From Phycisphaerae bacterium (GTDB lineage: Bacteria; Planctomycetota; Phycisphaerae; UBA1845; Fen-1342): 9,891 nucleotides of DNA. Under the pieces are notes generated by a model. It did not search any database, was not told the DNA's origin, and saw nothing but the letters and a program-made list of their open reading frames with translations. Location of the stretch: NCBI GenBank assembly GCA_026984555.1, contig JALSRY010000541.1, positions 1 to 9,891 of the forward strand. The letters are read 5' to 3'. Positions 1 through 8,834 of the stretch are shown here, one piece after another (within the stretch, counting starts at the first letter, position 1; each line of letters starts with the position of its first letter). Position numbers and translations under genes: made by a program.

Positions 1-1
1 G

Positions 2-409
2 GCGGCCCTCGAAGTCGGTGTCAACGCCTGCACCGATGTCACCGGTTTCGGGCTCGTGGGGCACGTCTTCGAAATGGCAATCGCCGCGGGCGTCACCATG
101 ACCATCGACACCCACCACGTCCCCCTTATGAACCGCGCGCTCGAATTCGCCCGCCGGGGCGTCCTCACCCGCACCTACCAGACCACCGCCGACTTCCTCG
201 GCCAACAGCTCGCCATCGACCCGGCCGTCGAGGACGCTCTCGCCGCGACGTTGATGGACGCGCAAACTTCCGGCGGACTCGTGTTGAGCGTCTCCGCCGA
301 TCGGTGCGACACGCTGCTCGCGGCGCTGGCACGCGCCGGCGCGATCTGCGCGGCGAAAATCGGCTCCGTCGCGGCAAACGACGGCGTGAGTGTGCGATTG
401 GTGCCGTGA
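2..409 (+). CDS. selD: Selenide, water dikinase (selenophosphate synthetase), C-terminal part, cut by the left edge
   Basis: The enzyme makes selenophosphate from selenide and ATP in the cytoplasm; selenophosphate is the selenium donor for selenocysteine and for selenouridine in tRNA. About 135 C-terminal residues are visible, out of the usual 340-350. They read in frame from base 2 and contain two hallmarks of the family's C-terminal AIRS-type domain: NACTDVTGFGLVGH near the left edge and DAQTSGGLVL about 50 residues before the end. The N-terminal half, with the catalytic Cys or Sec and Lys, is outside the window, so it cannot be said whether this SelD is itself a selenoprotein. The TGA stop shares its A with the ATG of the next gene (TGATG), which suggests translational coupling. 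Identification is firm; only the true start is unknown. Confidence 0.95.
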   Translation, partial: AALEVGVNACTDVTGFGLVGHVFEMAIAAGVTMTIDTHHVPLMNRALEFARRGVLTRTYQTTADFLGQQLAIDPAVEDALAATLMDAQTSGGLVLSVSADRCDTLLAALARAGAICAAKIGSVAANDGVSVRLVP

Positions 410-1515
410 TGGTCGCGTGGCGCCCCCCTGCCCGCCTCCGCACGATCGCACCCGCGCTCTGGAGCTGGTTCTGCGCGATCGGCGTCGCCGCGGCTCTCGG
501 TCAGCCGCCCGCCTCGGCCACGCTCCCGAGCGCATACCGTCCCGCGGACGGCCCCTTTGCTGTCCGCCAAATCGACTCGTACCAACTGCCCCGCGAACAC
601 CACGAAGACCCCCTCCCGCTGCTCATCCGCTACCCGCAAGCTCGCGACGCGCACACGGCCTCCCAACCTCTTCCCCTCGTGATCTTCTCCCACGGCGGCG
701 GAGGCGACGGCGGGGCCTTCGCTACCCTCAGCCACCACTGGGCCAGTTACGGCTACATCGTCATTCACCCCACGCATGCCGATTCGATCCGCCTGCGGCG
801 GGCTCACGGCGAAGACCTCCGCGCCATGCGTCGCAATCCCCGGCTGCTGCTGCGGAGTGTGCACCTCGCGCAACGTTGCGCGGATATTCGGCTCATCCTC
901 GATACGCTCGACCTGGTCGAAGCCAGGATCAATCGCGATGCCCGCGCGCATACCGCCCCCGGCCACCCACCCTCGATACGCATCGACCACGACCGCATCG
1001 CAGTGGCCGGCCATTCGGCGGGCGCCATGACCGCGCAAGCGTTGGCCGGCGTCAGGCTCCATGTCGGTCGGCGCACGATCAACCTTCGGGATGATCGGGT
1101 TCGAGCGGTAATCCTCATTTCCGGACAGGGAACGTGGCGGCACACGCTGCGCAAGGACTCCTGGCGCGACATTCATATTCCGATGCTGGTCATCACCGGC
1201 AGCCGAGACACGGCCCCCGTCAGCGGCGAAACCCCCGATACACGTCAAGAACCTTTCACCTACGCCCCGCCGGGCGACAAGTTCCTGTTGTTCATTGACG
1301 GTGCCACGCACTTTTCCTACGCCCACAAGATGTTCGATCCGTGGCACAGGCAGCCACCGCCGAAGAACCCCGAGTACATCGCCAGCGTTGTCTCGTTCAG
1401 CACATTGGCGTTCCTCGATGCCTACCTCGATGAGCGACCCGCCGCCCGCGACTATCTGGCATCCCGCGCCATCACGCATTACCCAGGTGGAAAACTGCGA
1501 TTCGATGCGAAGTAG
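409..1515 (+). CDS. Secreted or lipid-facing alpha/beta hydrolase (dienelactone hydrolase / PAF-acetylhydrolase-like)
   Basis: 368 residues. The ATG at 409 was chosen because it overlaps the selD stop (TGATG) and is followed at once by an export signal: basic start (RPPARLR), then a hydrophobic stretch near residues 13-31, then an A-S-A-like cleavage site near 35-37. The mature part is an alpha/beta hydrolase. The oxyanion-hole motif HGGGGDGG starts at His95, the nucleophile elbow GHSAGA has Ser203, the acid is probably Asp267 in TGSRDT, and the general base His301 in GATHFSY. Family knowledge: this arrangement occurs in esterases, chlorophyllase-like and PAF-acetylhydrolase-like enzymes; the substrate cannot be told from sequence. 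An in-frame ATG at 304 would lie inside selD and is unlikely. The junction suggests co-transcription with selD, although no functional link to selenium is known. Confidence 0.85.
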   Translation: MVAWRPPARLRTIAPALWSWFCAIGVAAALGQPPASATLPSAYRPADGPFAVRQIDSYQLPREHHEDPLPLLIRYPQARDAHTASQPLPLVIFSHGGGGDGGAFATLSHHWASYGYIVIHPTHADSIRLRRAHGEDLRAMRRNPRLLLRSVHLAQRCADIRLILDTLDLVEARINRDARAHTAPGHPPSIRIDHDRIAVAGHSAGAMTAQALAGVRLHVGRRTINLRDDRVRAVILISGQGTWRHTLRKDSWRDIHIPMLVITGSRDTAPVSGETPDTRQEPFTYAPPGDKFLLFIDGATHFSYAHKMFDPWHRQPPPKNPEYIASVVSFSTLAFLDAYLDERPAARDYLASRAITHYPGGKLRFDAK

Positions 1516-1660
1516 GCGCACCGTCCTCCCCCAGAGACACCTCATTGCGAGAGATGACGTCAGGCGTTACCGAGCTCTCGTGACCGTTCGAAAGCGCAAC
1601 CGTTCAAAAAACCGGAAAACCGGCGTGAACCAGTCACGTGAGAGGCCCGGAACAACCGCG

Positions 1661-1707
1661 GGGAACCCTTCCCGGGTATTCCGCGCGCCGCCGGGGGAAT
1701 TCTTCCC
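1661..1707. repeat. Two near-identical 13-bp inverted repeats upstream of the glycosyltransferase promoter
   Basis: GGGAACCCTTCCC (1661-1673) and GGGAATTCTTCCC (1695-1707) share the arms GGGAA/TTCCC around a 3-bp centre. Their starts are 34 bp apart, and they lie 26-72 bp upstream of the -35 of the promoter at 1733-1761. Tandem, similar palindromes before a promoter are the usual form of an operator pair. No regulator is known to match, and runs of G and C in a GC-rich spacer can produce this by chance. Confidence 0.3.
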
Positions 1708-1732
1708 AGGCTAGACCAGGACACGCGCCCGG

Positions 1733-1761
1733 TTGGGCCGCCCGCCGATCTCGACTATCAT
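1733..1761 (+). promoter_or_regulatory. Sigma70-like promoter for the glycosyltransferase gene
   Basis: A -35 TTGGGC (1733-1738; 3 of 6 consensus) is separated by 17 bp from a -10 TATCAT (1756-1761; 5 of 6). It sits in the only sizeable spacer before the glycosyltransferase. The expected transcription start, about 7 nt after the -10, coincides with the ATG at 1768. The call rests on motif match and position only. Confidence 0.45.
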
Positions 1762-1767
1762 GACTAC

Positions 1768-1806
1768 ATGGAACGGTGTGGGTGGGGATACGGGATATCA
1801 ATGTGA
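1768..1806 (+). CDS. Possible leaderless 12-codon upstream ORF (MERCGWGYGISM)
   Basis: An ATG lies 7 nt after the -10 hexamer TATCAT, where transcription should begin, so it could be read as a leaderless start. The 12-codon ORF ends with TGA at 1804-1806, which overlaps the GTG start of the glycosyltransferase at 1803 (GTGA). Promoter, ORF and downstream start are therefore in perfect register for translational coupling. The peptide has one Trp, one Tyr and four Gly, but no run of one amino acid as in classical attenuators. It is too short for coding statistics, so chance is quite possible. Confidence 0.3.
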   Translation: MERCGWGYGISM

Positions 1807-3470
1807 GCGGAAACCTCAACATCGGCTCGCCGTGCTCGACAGCGCAGATCCCTCCTTCGGCGGTCGCTCGCGAGCGGGGAGCCCCGGCGGCGGGTCGTCC
1901 CGCCGAACCACACCTGCGGCGAGTTGCCCGCAACGGCCGCTGGTGGCTCGACGGGCGCGGAGCGCTGCTGGCGATCCTCGCCCTGTTGCTCGTGCGTTTG
2001 CTCCTCATCGGGCATGCCACACTGATTCCCGAAGAAGCCTACTACTGGATGTACAGCATGCACCCGGCGCTGGGCTATCTCGACCACCCCCCCATGGTCG
2101 CCTGGCTGATCTCCGCCGGCACATTCGTTTTCGGACCGACTGAGCTCGGCGTGCGACTGGGTACGTGGTTGCTCTCCGCGGGGGCGGCGTGGCTGTGCTA
2201 TCGCTTGGGGGCGGACTGGTACGGCCGACGGGTCGGCATCGCGACCGCCCTGCTGTATGCGCTCGCCCCCGTGTTCTGCGGCACGGGATTCGTCGCCACC
2301 CCCGACGCACCACTGGTTTTCTTTTGGCTGCTGGCGCTGGTGGCGATCACGCGGGCCGTGCGGCGAGAACGTCCCGGCTGGTGGATCCTCGCGGGAATCG
2401 CCGTTGGGCTGGCGTTTCTTTCCAAGTACCCCGCGGCATTCCTGGTCCCCTCGACCTTCCTGTTCTTGCTCTCGGACAAGCGCGGGCGGCGGATGCTCAC
2501 CCGACCCTGGCCGTGGGTGGCCTTGGCGCTGGCCCTCGCCGTCGCCAGCCCGGTGATCTGGTGGAACGCCCAGCATGACTGGGCGTCGTTTCGTTTCCAG
2601 TTTCTTCGACGGGTGGGCGAGCACGGACATCTGGCGCCGCTGAAAACGCTCTCGTGGATCGGGGCCCAATTCGCCGTCGTGTCTCCGCTCATTTTCGCCG
2701 CTCTGATCGGCGCATTCGTCCTCGCCCTGCGACGTTTTCGACACGATTCCGTCGGCCGCTGGCGATTCGCCGCTTGTTTCGCCGCCCCGTGGCTCGCCGT
2801 CTGCCTCTGGCACGGGCTGTTCACGGAAGTCAAGATCAACTGGCCGCTGCCCGCCTATCTCGGTCTCCTGCCCGTCGGCTCCGTTCTTTTTCGCAAACCC
2901 GGCCTGATGCTCTTTCCCGGCGTGTCCCGTGCGCTCCACTGGAAAACCGTGGCCCGCTATACCGTCGGAATGGCGGCCGTCGATACCATCATTCTCTTGT
3001 ACATCTCGATTCCGATCGCGGGCACGCCCCGGCCCGAATTGATGGCCCCCTGGGTCGGCCTCGGAAACGCCGCCGAGACGGCCGAAGACGACTTCGCCCA
3101 GCGCACCGGTCGCGAACCCTTCATCCTCGTCGACGGCAAGTACAAACTGGCCAGCGAGCTCGCTTTCTACATGCGCGACCCCGATCAGTCCGTCAACGAC
3201 TGGAACGACGTCATCCCGATCGAAGCGGCCATCGGCGGCGGGCTCAACTTCATGCGCTGGCACAACCCCCATCAGCTCCTCGGCCGCGACGCCATCCTCA
3301 TCGCCAAGGATCTCAAGGCCCGCAAACTCGCCGTCCTGAAGAACAGTTTCGCCCATGTCGGCCAGGCCACGCTGCTCTACACGCACCGCGTCGGCTGGCG
3401 TGGCGAACAACGGTACTGGATCATCCCATGCCGCGACTTCCGCGGCGTTCCCGAACCTGACAAACCCTGA
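1803..3470 (+). CDS. Membrane glycosyltransferase of the PMT/ArnT type (GT39/GT83-like)
   Basis: An integral membrane transferase of the GT-C fold that moves a sugar from a polyprenyl-phosphate donor to an acceptor outside the membrane (protein, lipid A or another glycan; acceptor unknown). From the GTG at 1803 it has 555 residues. Family marks: acidic luminal motif PEEAYYW (Glu77/Glu78) after the first helix (about 53-72), LDHPPM near 93-98, TPDAPL near 166-171, and EVKINWPLPAY near 342-352, the counterpart of the NWPxPAY motif of ArnT-like proteins. About ten hydrophobic helices run to residue 405, followed by a soluble tail containing KYKLASELAFYM. GTG 1803 is preferred because GGGA lies 7 nt upstream and a short ORF stops across it. 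GTG 1776 in the same frame would add nine residues and has a poorer context. The next gene begins 5 bp after the stop. Confidence 0.85.
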   Translation: MSGNLNIGSPCSTAQIPPSAVARERGAPAAGRPAEPHLRRVARNGRWWLDGRGALLAILALLLVRLLLIGHATLIPEEAYYWMYSMHPALGYLDHPPMVAWLISAGTFVFGPTELGVRLGTWLLSAGAAWLCYRLGADWYGRRVGIATALLYALAPVFCGTGFVATPDAPLVFFWLLALVAITRAVRRERPGWWILAGIAVGLAFLSKYPAAFLVPSTFLFLLSDKRGRRMLTRPWPWVALALALAVASPVIWWNAQHDWASFRFQFLRRVGEHGHLAPLKTLSWIGAQFAVVSPLIFAALIGAFVLALRRFRHDSVGRWRFAACFAAPWLAVCLWHGLFTEVKINWPLPAYLGLLPVGSVLFRKPGLMLFPGVSRALHWKTVARYTVGMAAVDTIILLYISIPIAGTPRPELMAPWVGLGNAAETAEDDFAQRTGREPFILVDGKYKLASELAFYMRDPDQSVNDWNDVIPIEAAIGGGLNFMRWHNPHQLLGRDAILIAKDLKARKLAVLKNSFAHVGQATLLYTHRVGWRGEQRYWIIPCRDFRGVPEPDKP

Positions 3471-3475
3471 TCACC

Positions 3476-3922
3476 ATGCGGCAACTACTCGAAACTTATA
3501 AGCCCGCCGCACCGGCCCGCGCCCATATCGCCGTCGCCGCTGCGCTCTGGACCATCGTCGGGGCGTTATTGCTGTTCTTCGGCGTGCGCTGGAGCCTGGC
3601 CGGTTCGAGCCATTACGCAGTCCCGATTCTGGTGTCGGCGATTGCCGCCGGCGCGCTTAAAGCCCGCTTTGTCCTGCACAAAGCCGCCACGCGGATTACG
3701 GATCGTATCCGCGCCCGCGGTGACGGGCGTTGTCTCGGTGGCTTCGTTTCCTGGAAAACGTGGATCCTGATCGCCTTCATGGCGACCAGCGGACGCATGC
3801 TGCGCGCGGGGCTGCTCCCCCGCCCGATCGTCGGATTCATCTACGCGGGAATCGGCGCCGCCCTGCTACTGGCCGCCCGGCGCCTGTGGTCCGAGTGGCG
3901 TGCTTTCCAGCCCCAGGCGTGA
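3476..3922 (+). CDS. Conserved small four-helix membrane protein, function unknown
   Basis: 148 residues starting 5 bp after the glycosyltransferase stop, so almost surely in the same operon. Hydrophobic segments lie near residues 18-38, 47-63, 92-104 and 117-134. Between helices 2 and 3 is a basic loop ending in the striking block RGDGRCLGGFVSWKTW (81-96), with charged KARFVLHKAATRITDRI before it; after helix 3 comes GRMLRAGLLPRP. This pattern resembles conserved hypothetical membrane proteins recalled from several Gram-negative phyla, none with a known role. By position it may assist or regulate the glycosyltransferase, but that is inference. The stop overlaps a possible GTG start of a short ORF (GTGA at 3919-3922). 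Confidence 0.8.
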   Translation: MRQLLETYKPAAPARAHIAVAAALWTIVGALLLFFGVRWSLAGSSHYAVPILVSAIAAGALKARFVLHKAATRITDRIRARGDGRCLGGFVSWKTWILIAFMATSGRMLRAGLLPRPIVGFIYAGIGAALLLAARRLWSEWRAFQPQA

Positions 3923-4104
3923 GCCCCTCGAGGCGGTACGGCCAGGTTGCGGCGGCTTGCGTGATTGCGCGGGAGCCGGAGGCCCTCGGCCGCCTGCGGG
4001 GCGCGCTGTCGCCGGAAGACCGCGTGCTTCTCAGGCCCGCGGCCTGCCTCGGCTTGCGAAATCGCTTCGCCCAGCCAGTCGCAGGCTGGACATATCAGCG
4101 GTAG
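3919..4104 (+). CDS. Doubtful 61-codon ORF overlapping the end of the membrane-protein gene
   Basis: A GTG at 3919 overlaps the preceding TGA (GTGA), the junction type used elsewhere in the window, and opens 61 codons ending with TAG at 4102-4104. Counting by eye, codon-position GC is about 75, 61 and 82 percent, which is coding-like (low second, high third position). The product (SPEDRVLLRPAACLGLRN in its middle) matches no family I recognise, is arginine-rich, and has no clear ribosome binding site beyond coupling. If it is not a gene, 3923-4182 is a plain spacer that must carry the malate dehydrogenase promoter; TAGAAT at 4102-4107 is a possible -10 without a good -35. Confidence 0.2.
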   Translation: MSPSRRYGQVAAACVIAREPEALGRLRGALSPEDRVLLRPAACLGLRNRFAQPVAGWTYQR

Positions 4105-5124
<1,020 letters not shown>

Positions 5125-5127
5125 ACC

Positions 5128-5145
5128 GCGCCGGCTCGCCGGCGC
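5128..5145. other. Perfect 8-bp GC hairpin just after mdh
   Basis: GCGCCGGC-TC-GCCGGCGC starts 4 bp after the mdh stop. With a realistic loop of 4-6 nt it gives a 6-7 bp stem of only G-C pairs. No T-run follows on either strand, so it is not a classical terminator. It may protect the mRNA 3' end or aid the terminator just downstream. Confidence 0.45.
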
Positions 5146-5163
5146 TTACGCGAGAGCTTTCCC

Positions 5164-5200
5164 CGCGGCCCGTCGCAACCAGCGGCGCGGCCGCGTTTTT
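5164..5200 (+). terminator. Intrinsic terminator of mdh
   Basis: An outer stem CGCGGCCC (5164-5171) pairs with GGGCCGCG-like bases up to 5195, with one bulged base at 5188. It continues into an inner stem GTCGC/GCGGC (one G-T pair) capped by AACCA. About 13 pairs are followed directly by TTTTT (5196-5200). It lies 40 bp after mdh in the 101-bp gap between convergent genes. The T-run serves the plus strand only. Confidence 0.8.
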
Positions 5201-5225
5201 CATCCGGCCCGCGACCTGTCGGGGG

Positions 5226-6719
5226 TCAGAGGCCCAACAGTTTCCACAGCCCGACGTCCGTCGCCGCCACTGCTCCCGCCCCCAGCGCCGCCAACAGGAT
5301 CGCGAGCTTCACGTAGAAAAGGCGTCTTTCAAACCGCGCGGTTGCCAGCGGGTCGCGAGCGAGTTGCACCAGGGCACGCCCGCGAGACGCGATCGAACCG
5401 TGACGCCAGCTCCGTGCCTCGACCGGAATTCCGTTCAACGCCGCGACTTCGTGCAGCGTCTGCGCGAAAATGTTGGCTGCTGTCATGCACAAGGGATCAC
5501 CCCGTCGATCGTCGGGCTTCGGGGATGCCTCCCGGTTGTTCGCCTCGCCGTGCAACGCGCAGTCCATCAGGCACGGGATACCCGCGAGCGCCAGCGTGCG
5601 CACACCAAAGACGTCCGCCTGTCGCTCGAACCGCCGCGAAACCCACCCGAACAGCACCCCCCACTTGAACACGAGCGCCGCGGACGTGATGAGAATTACG
5701 GCCTGGTAGGTCGTCTTGTCCAAGCCGTGGCAGCGCTGGCTGACCGACGTAATCGCGCAGCCGCTGATAAACGCGAACAACAGAAAGAACAGGATGTGAT
5801 GCCGCTTGACGTGACCGGCTTCGTGGCCGAAGACGGCTTCGATCCGCACGTCCTGCATTTGTTCGAGCATCCCGTCGGTAATCAGGAAATAACGCAGCGG
5901 CGCCACAACCCCCATCACCGCCGCGTTGACGATCATGCCCCCCGAATGCCAGATCAGCACCTCCCGGCAACGCATCTTCAATCGCCGACACAGGTGCATC
6001 AGCCGATCGCGCAGCGGGCCGTCCGGCAACGGCTGTGTGACCCAGATGCGCCGCAGCAGCGCGGGCGTAACCACCGCGACCGCCCCCGCGCACACGCCCA
6101 ACAGCAAGTCGGGAAACATCTTCTGCCCCGACCACGCCCGCAGGGGCCGCTCGTAGGCGACGATGATGTCACGCGCCGCCAGGATCATCAGCAGCGGTAC
6201 GAGGATGAACAGCACCTGGTGACGCAAATTGAACACGAGGTATTGTGCCAGCGACCACACCGGACGCACCGGGCGACCCCGGAACAGGTACGTTTCGAGC
6301 GCGATTTCGCGGATGGCCCGCTCGACCGGGTAGACCACGATCCACACCAGCAGGATCGAGACCAGCAGCGGCACGGCGGCAAGCAGCCCCCCCACCGCCG
6401 GCCAGCGCCCGACGATCGGCGTGTGCAGGCAGAGTGTCATCCAGTCTGTGGTCGCGAGCAGGCCCGCGTGGGCCAGCCCCAACAACGCCCGCACGATGAG
6501 CATGCCCCGGCCGAACGCGAACTGCCCGATCCCCGGATCCGCCGGGTTGCGATCCAGCAGCCGAAGCGCGCGTCGGCCCACGATCCACGCGGCCACGACC
6601 GGGACGAGCGTCGCGGCGACGGCCGACGCGATCGCCGCCGATGGGCCGGTGATCCAGCGCAACGGTGGCGCCGAAAACGCGAGCACGAGCGACAAAACGC
6701 CGATAACGACTACGTACAT
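5226..6719 (-). CDS. Membrane-bound M48-family zinc metallopeptidase (Ste24/HtpX-like)
   Basis: A 497-residue multi-pass membrane protease, likely for membrane-protein quality control or peptide processing. The zinc site is complete: HEAGH with His299, Glu300 and His303, and the third ligand Glu365 in FERQADVFG (ExxxAD form). The stretch before HEAGH (NAAVMG, PLRYFLITDGML) is typical of M48, where the strand beside the active site is followed by a conserved turn. Hydrophobic segments lie near 2-20, 30-50, 112-130, 168-182 and 205-220, with two more after HEAGH and one at the C terminus (about 475-492). ATG 6719 was chosen because it begins directly with a membrane helix; upstream starts would overlap the divergent gene. 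No ribosome binding site is visible, and the promoter lies so close that the mRNA may be leaderless. It converges with mdh. Confidence 0.9.
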   Translation of the reverse strand: MYVVVIGVLSLVLAFSAPPLRWITGPSAAIASAVAATLVPVVAAWIVGRRALRLLDRNPADPGIGQFAFGRGMLIVRALLGLAHAGLLATTDWMTLCLHTPIVGRWPAVGGLLAAVPLLVSILLVWIVVYPVERAIREIALETYLFRGRPVRPVWSLAQYLVFNLRHQVLFILVPLLMILAARDIIVAYERPLRAWSGQKMFPDLLLGVCAGAVAVVTPALLRRIWVTQPLPDGPLRDRLMHLCRRLKMRCREVLIWHSGGMIVNAAVMGVVAPLRYFLITDGMLEQMQDVRIEAVFGHEAGHVKRHHILFFLLFAFISGCAITSVSQRCHGLDKTTYQAVILITSAALVFKWGVLFGWVSRRFERQADVFGVRTLALAGIPCLMDCALHGEANNREASPKPDDRRGDPLCMTAANIFAQTLHEVAALNGIPVEARSWRHGSIASRGRALVQLARDPLATARFERRLFYVKLAILLAALGAGAVAATDVGLWKLLGL

Positions 6720-6728
6720 TGTGCGGGC

Positions 6729-6757
6729 ATGATAGGCCAAACCCCCGCCGCTGGCAC
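6729..6757 (-). promoter_or_regulatory. Sigma70-like promoter of the M48 peptidase gene
   Basis: On the minus strand, GTGCCA (6757-6752; 4 of 6) and TATCAT (6734-6729; 5 of 6) are 17 bp apart. The -10 ends only 9 nt before the ATG at 6719, so the start of transcription falls at or within a few bases of the start codon, in keeping with the missing ribosome binding site. Confidence 0.45.
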
Positions 6758-6774
6758 GCAACGGAACCCGGTCG

Positions 6775-7005
6775 ATGCACGCCGATCGCCCCGAAACCGA
6801 TACCTCCCCCATCAACCCTCCGCCGCGAACCACCGAAGCTCGCCCATTTATCGGAATCTACTTCGAGTGTTGCGGCGTCTACGCGCGGATTTACCGTCGC
6901 CCGGATCAAGATGCGTACCACGGGCGCTGCCCGCGTTGTCTCCGCGCGGTCACCGTCCGCGTCGGTCCCGGCGGCACGAACGCCCGCATTTTTCGCGCCA
7001 TGTGA
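6775..7005 (+). CDS. Small conserved cysteine-rich protein, putative zinc-ribbon-like, function unknown
   Basis: 76 residues. After a poorly conserved, proline-rich start (1-22) comes a compact domain: RPFIGIYFECC (Cys32, Cys33), VYARIYRR, GRCPRC (Cys52, Cys55), VGPGGT and RIFRA. A CC plus CPxC arrangement about 20 residues apart could hold one metal ion, probably zinc. From memory, this pattern recurs almost unchanged in small proteins of Planctomycetota, which is the main basis for naming the phylum; no function is known for them. It is transcribed divergently from the M48 gene, 55 bp apart. A weak GGA lies 9 nt before the ATG. Conserved residues begin only at 23, so a later start is possible, but no in-frame ATG or GTG lies between. 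Confidence 0.75.
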   Translation: MHADRPETDTSPINPPPRTTEARPFIGIYFECCGVYARIYRRPDQDAYHGRCPRCLRAVTVRVGPGGTNARIFRAM

Positions 7006-7051
7006 GCGATTCGGCCCGTGCCGTCGCGTGGATTTGTCGCTCCCCCAACAC

Positions 7052-7071
7052 CCGCCGGGCCTGCCCGGCGG
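7052..7071. other. Perfect 9-bp GC hairpin after the cysteine-rich protein gene
   Basis: CCGCCGGGC and GCCCGGCGG are separated by CT, 47 bp after the stop at 7005. The design matches the hairpin after mdh: all-GC arms, nominal 2-nt loop. TTTATT comes 11 bp later on the plus strand, too far for a classical terminator. It may be a weak or factor-dependent 3' end signal. The rest of 7006-7250 shows no gene, tRNA or repeat. Confidence 0.4.
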
Positions 7072-7250
7072 CGTACGCACTCGTTTATTGGAACCGGCAC
7101 CGATGACTCCGGGCGGCTGCGTCTATCGGCTACGGCGTCCAGGGGCCGCCTGTGCGACGGCTCCCACCTCTCTGGAACGAGGCGATGCTGAAACGGGTGT
7201 CATTCACGATCAGAGGTCGCGAGCAACGCAGGCTGCCGGCGTGCGCGCGA

Positions 7251-8826
<1,576 letters not shown>

Positions 8827-8834
<8 letters not shown>

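Noticed and set aside
175..1545. Minus-strand open frame of 456 codons opposite selD and the hydrolase
   Set aside because: It covers two genes with intact motifs on the other strand and has no recognisable family content.
1583..1609. Short direct repeat ACCGTTCGAAA / ACCGTTCAAAA
   Set aside because: Only two imperfect copies 16 bp apart, with no relation to a promoter or gene end; within chance for such a spacer.
1612..1623. CCGG-AAAA-CCGG as terminator after the hydrolase gene
   Set aside because: A 4-bp stem without a following T-run and nearly 100 bp past the stop is too weak to call.
1764..3410. Long open frame on the minus strand opposite the glycosyltransferase (548 codons)
   Set aside because: Its product is low-complexity and rich in Gly, Glu, Arg and Gln with no family pattern. 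GC-rich genes often leave the antisense frame open, and the plus-strand protein has clear motifs and membrane helices.
7006..7250. Possible tRNA or small RNA in the spacer between the cysteine-rich gene and the thioredoxin/NHL gene
   Set aside because: No cloverleaf, TTCGA-type T-loop or CCA end was found. Only one GC hairpin and short imperfect repeats are present.
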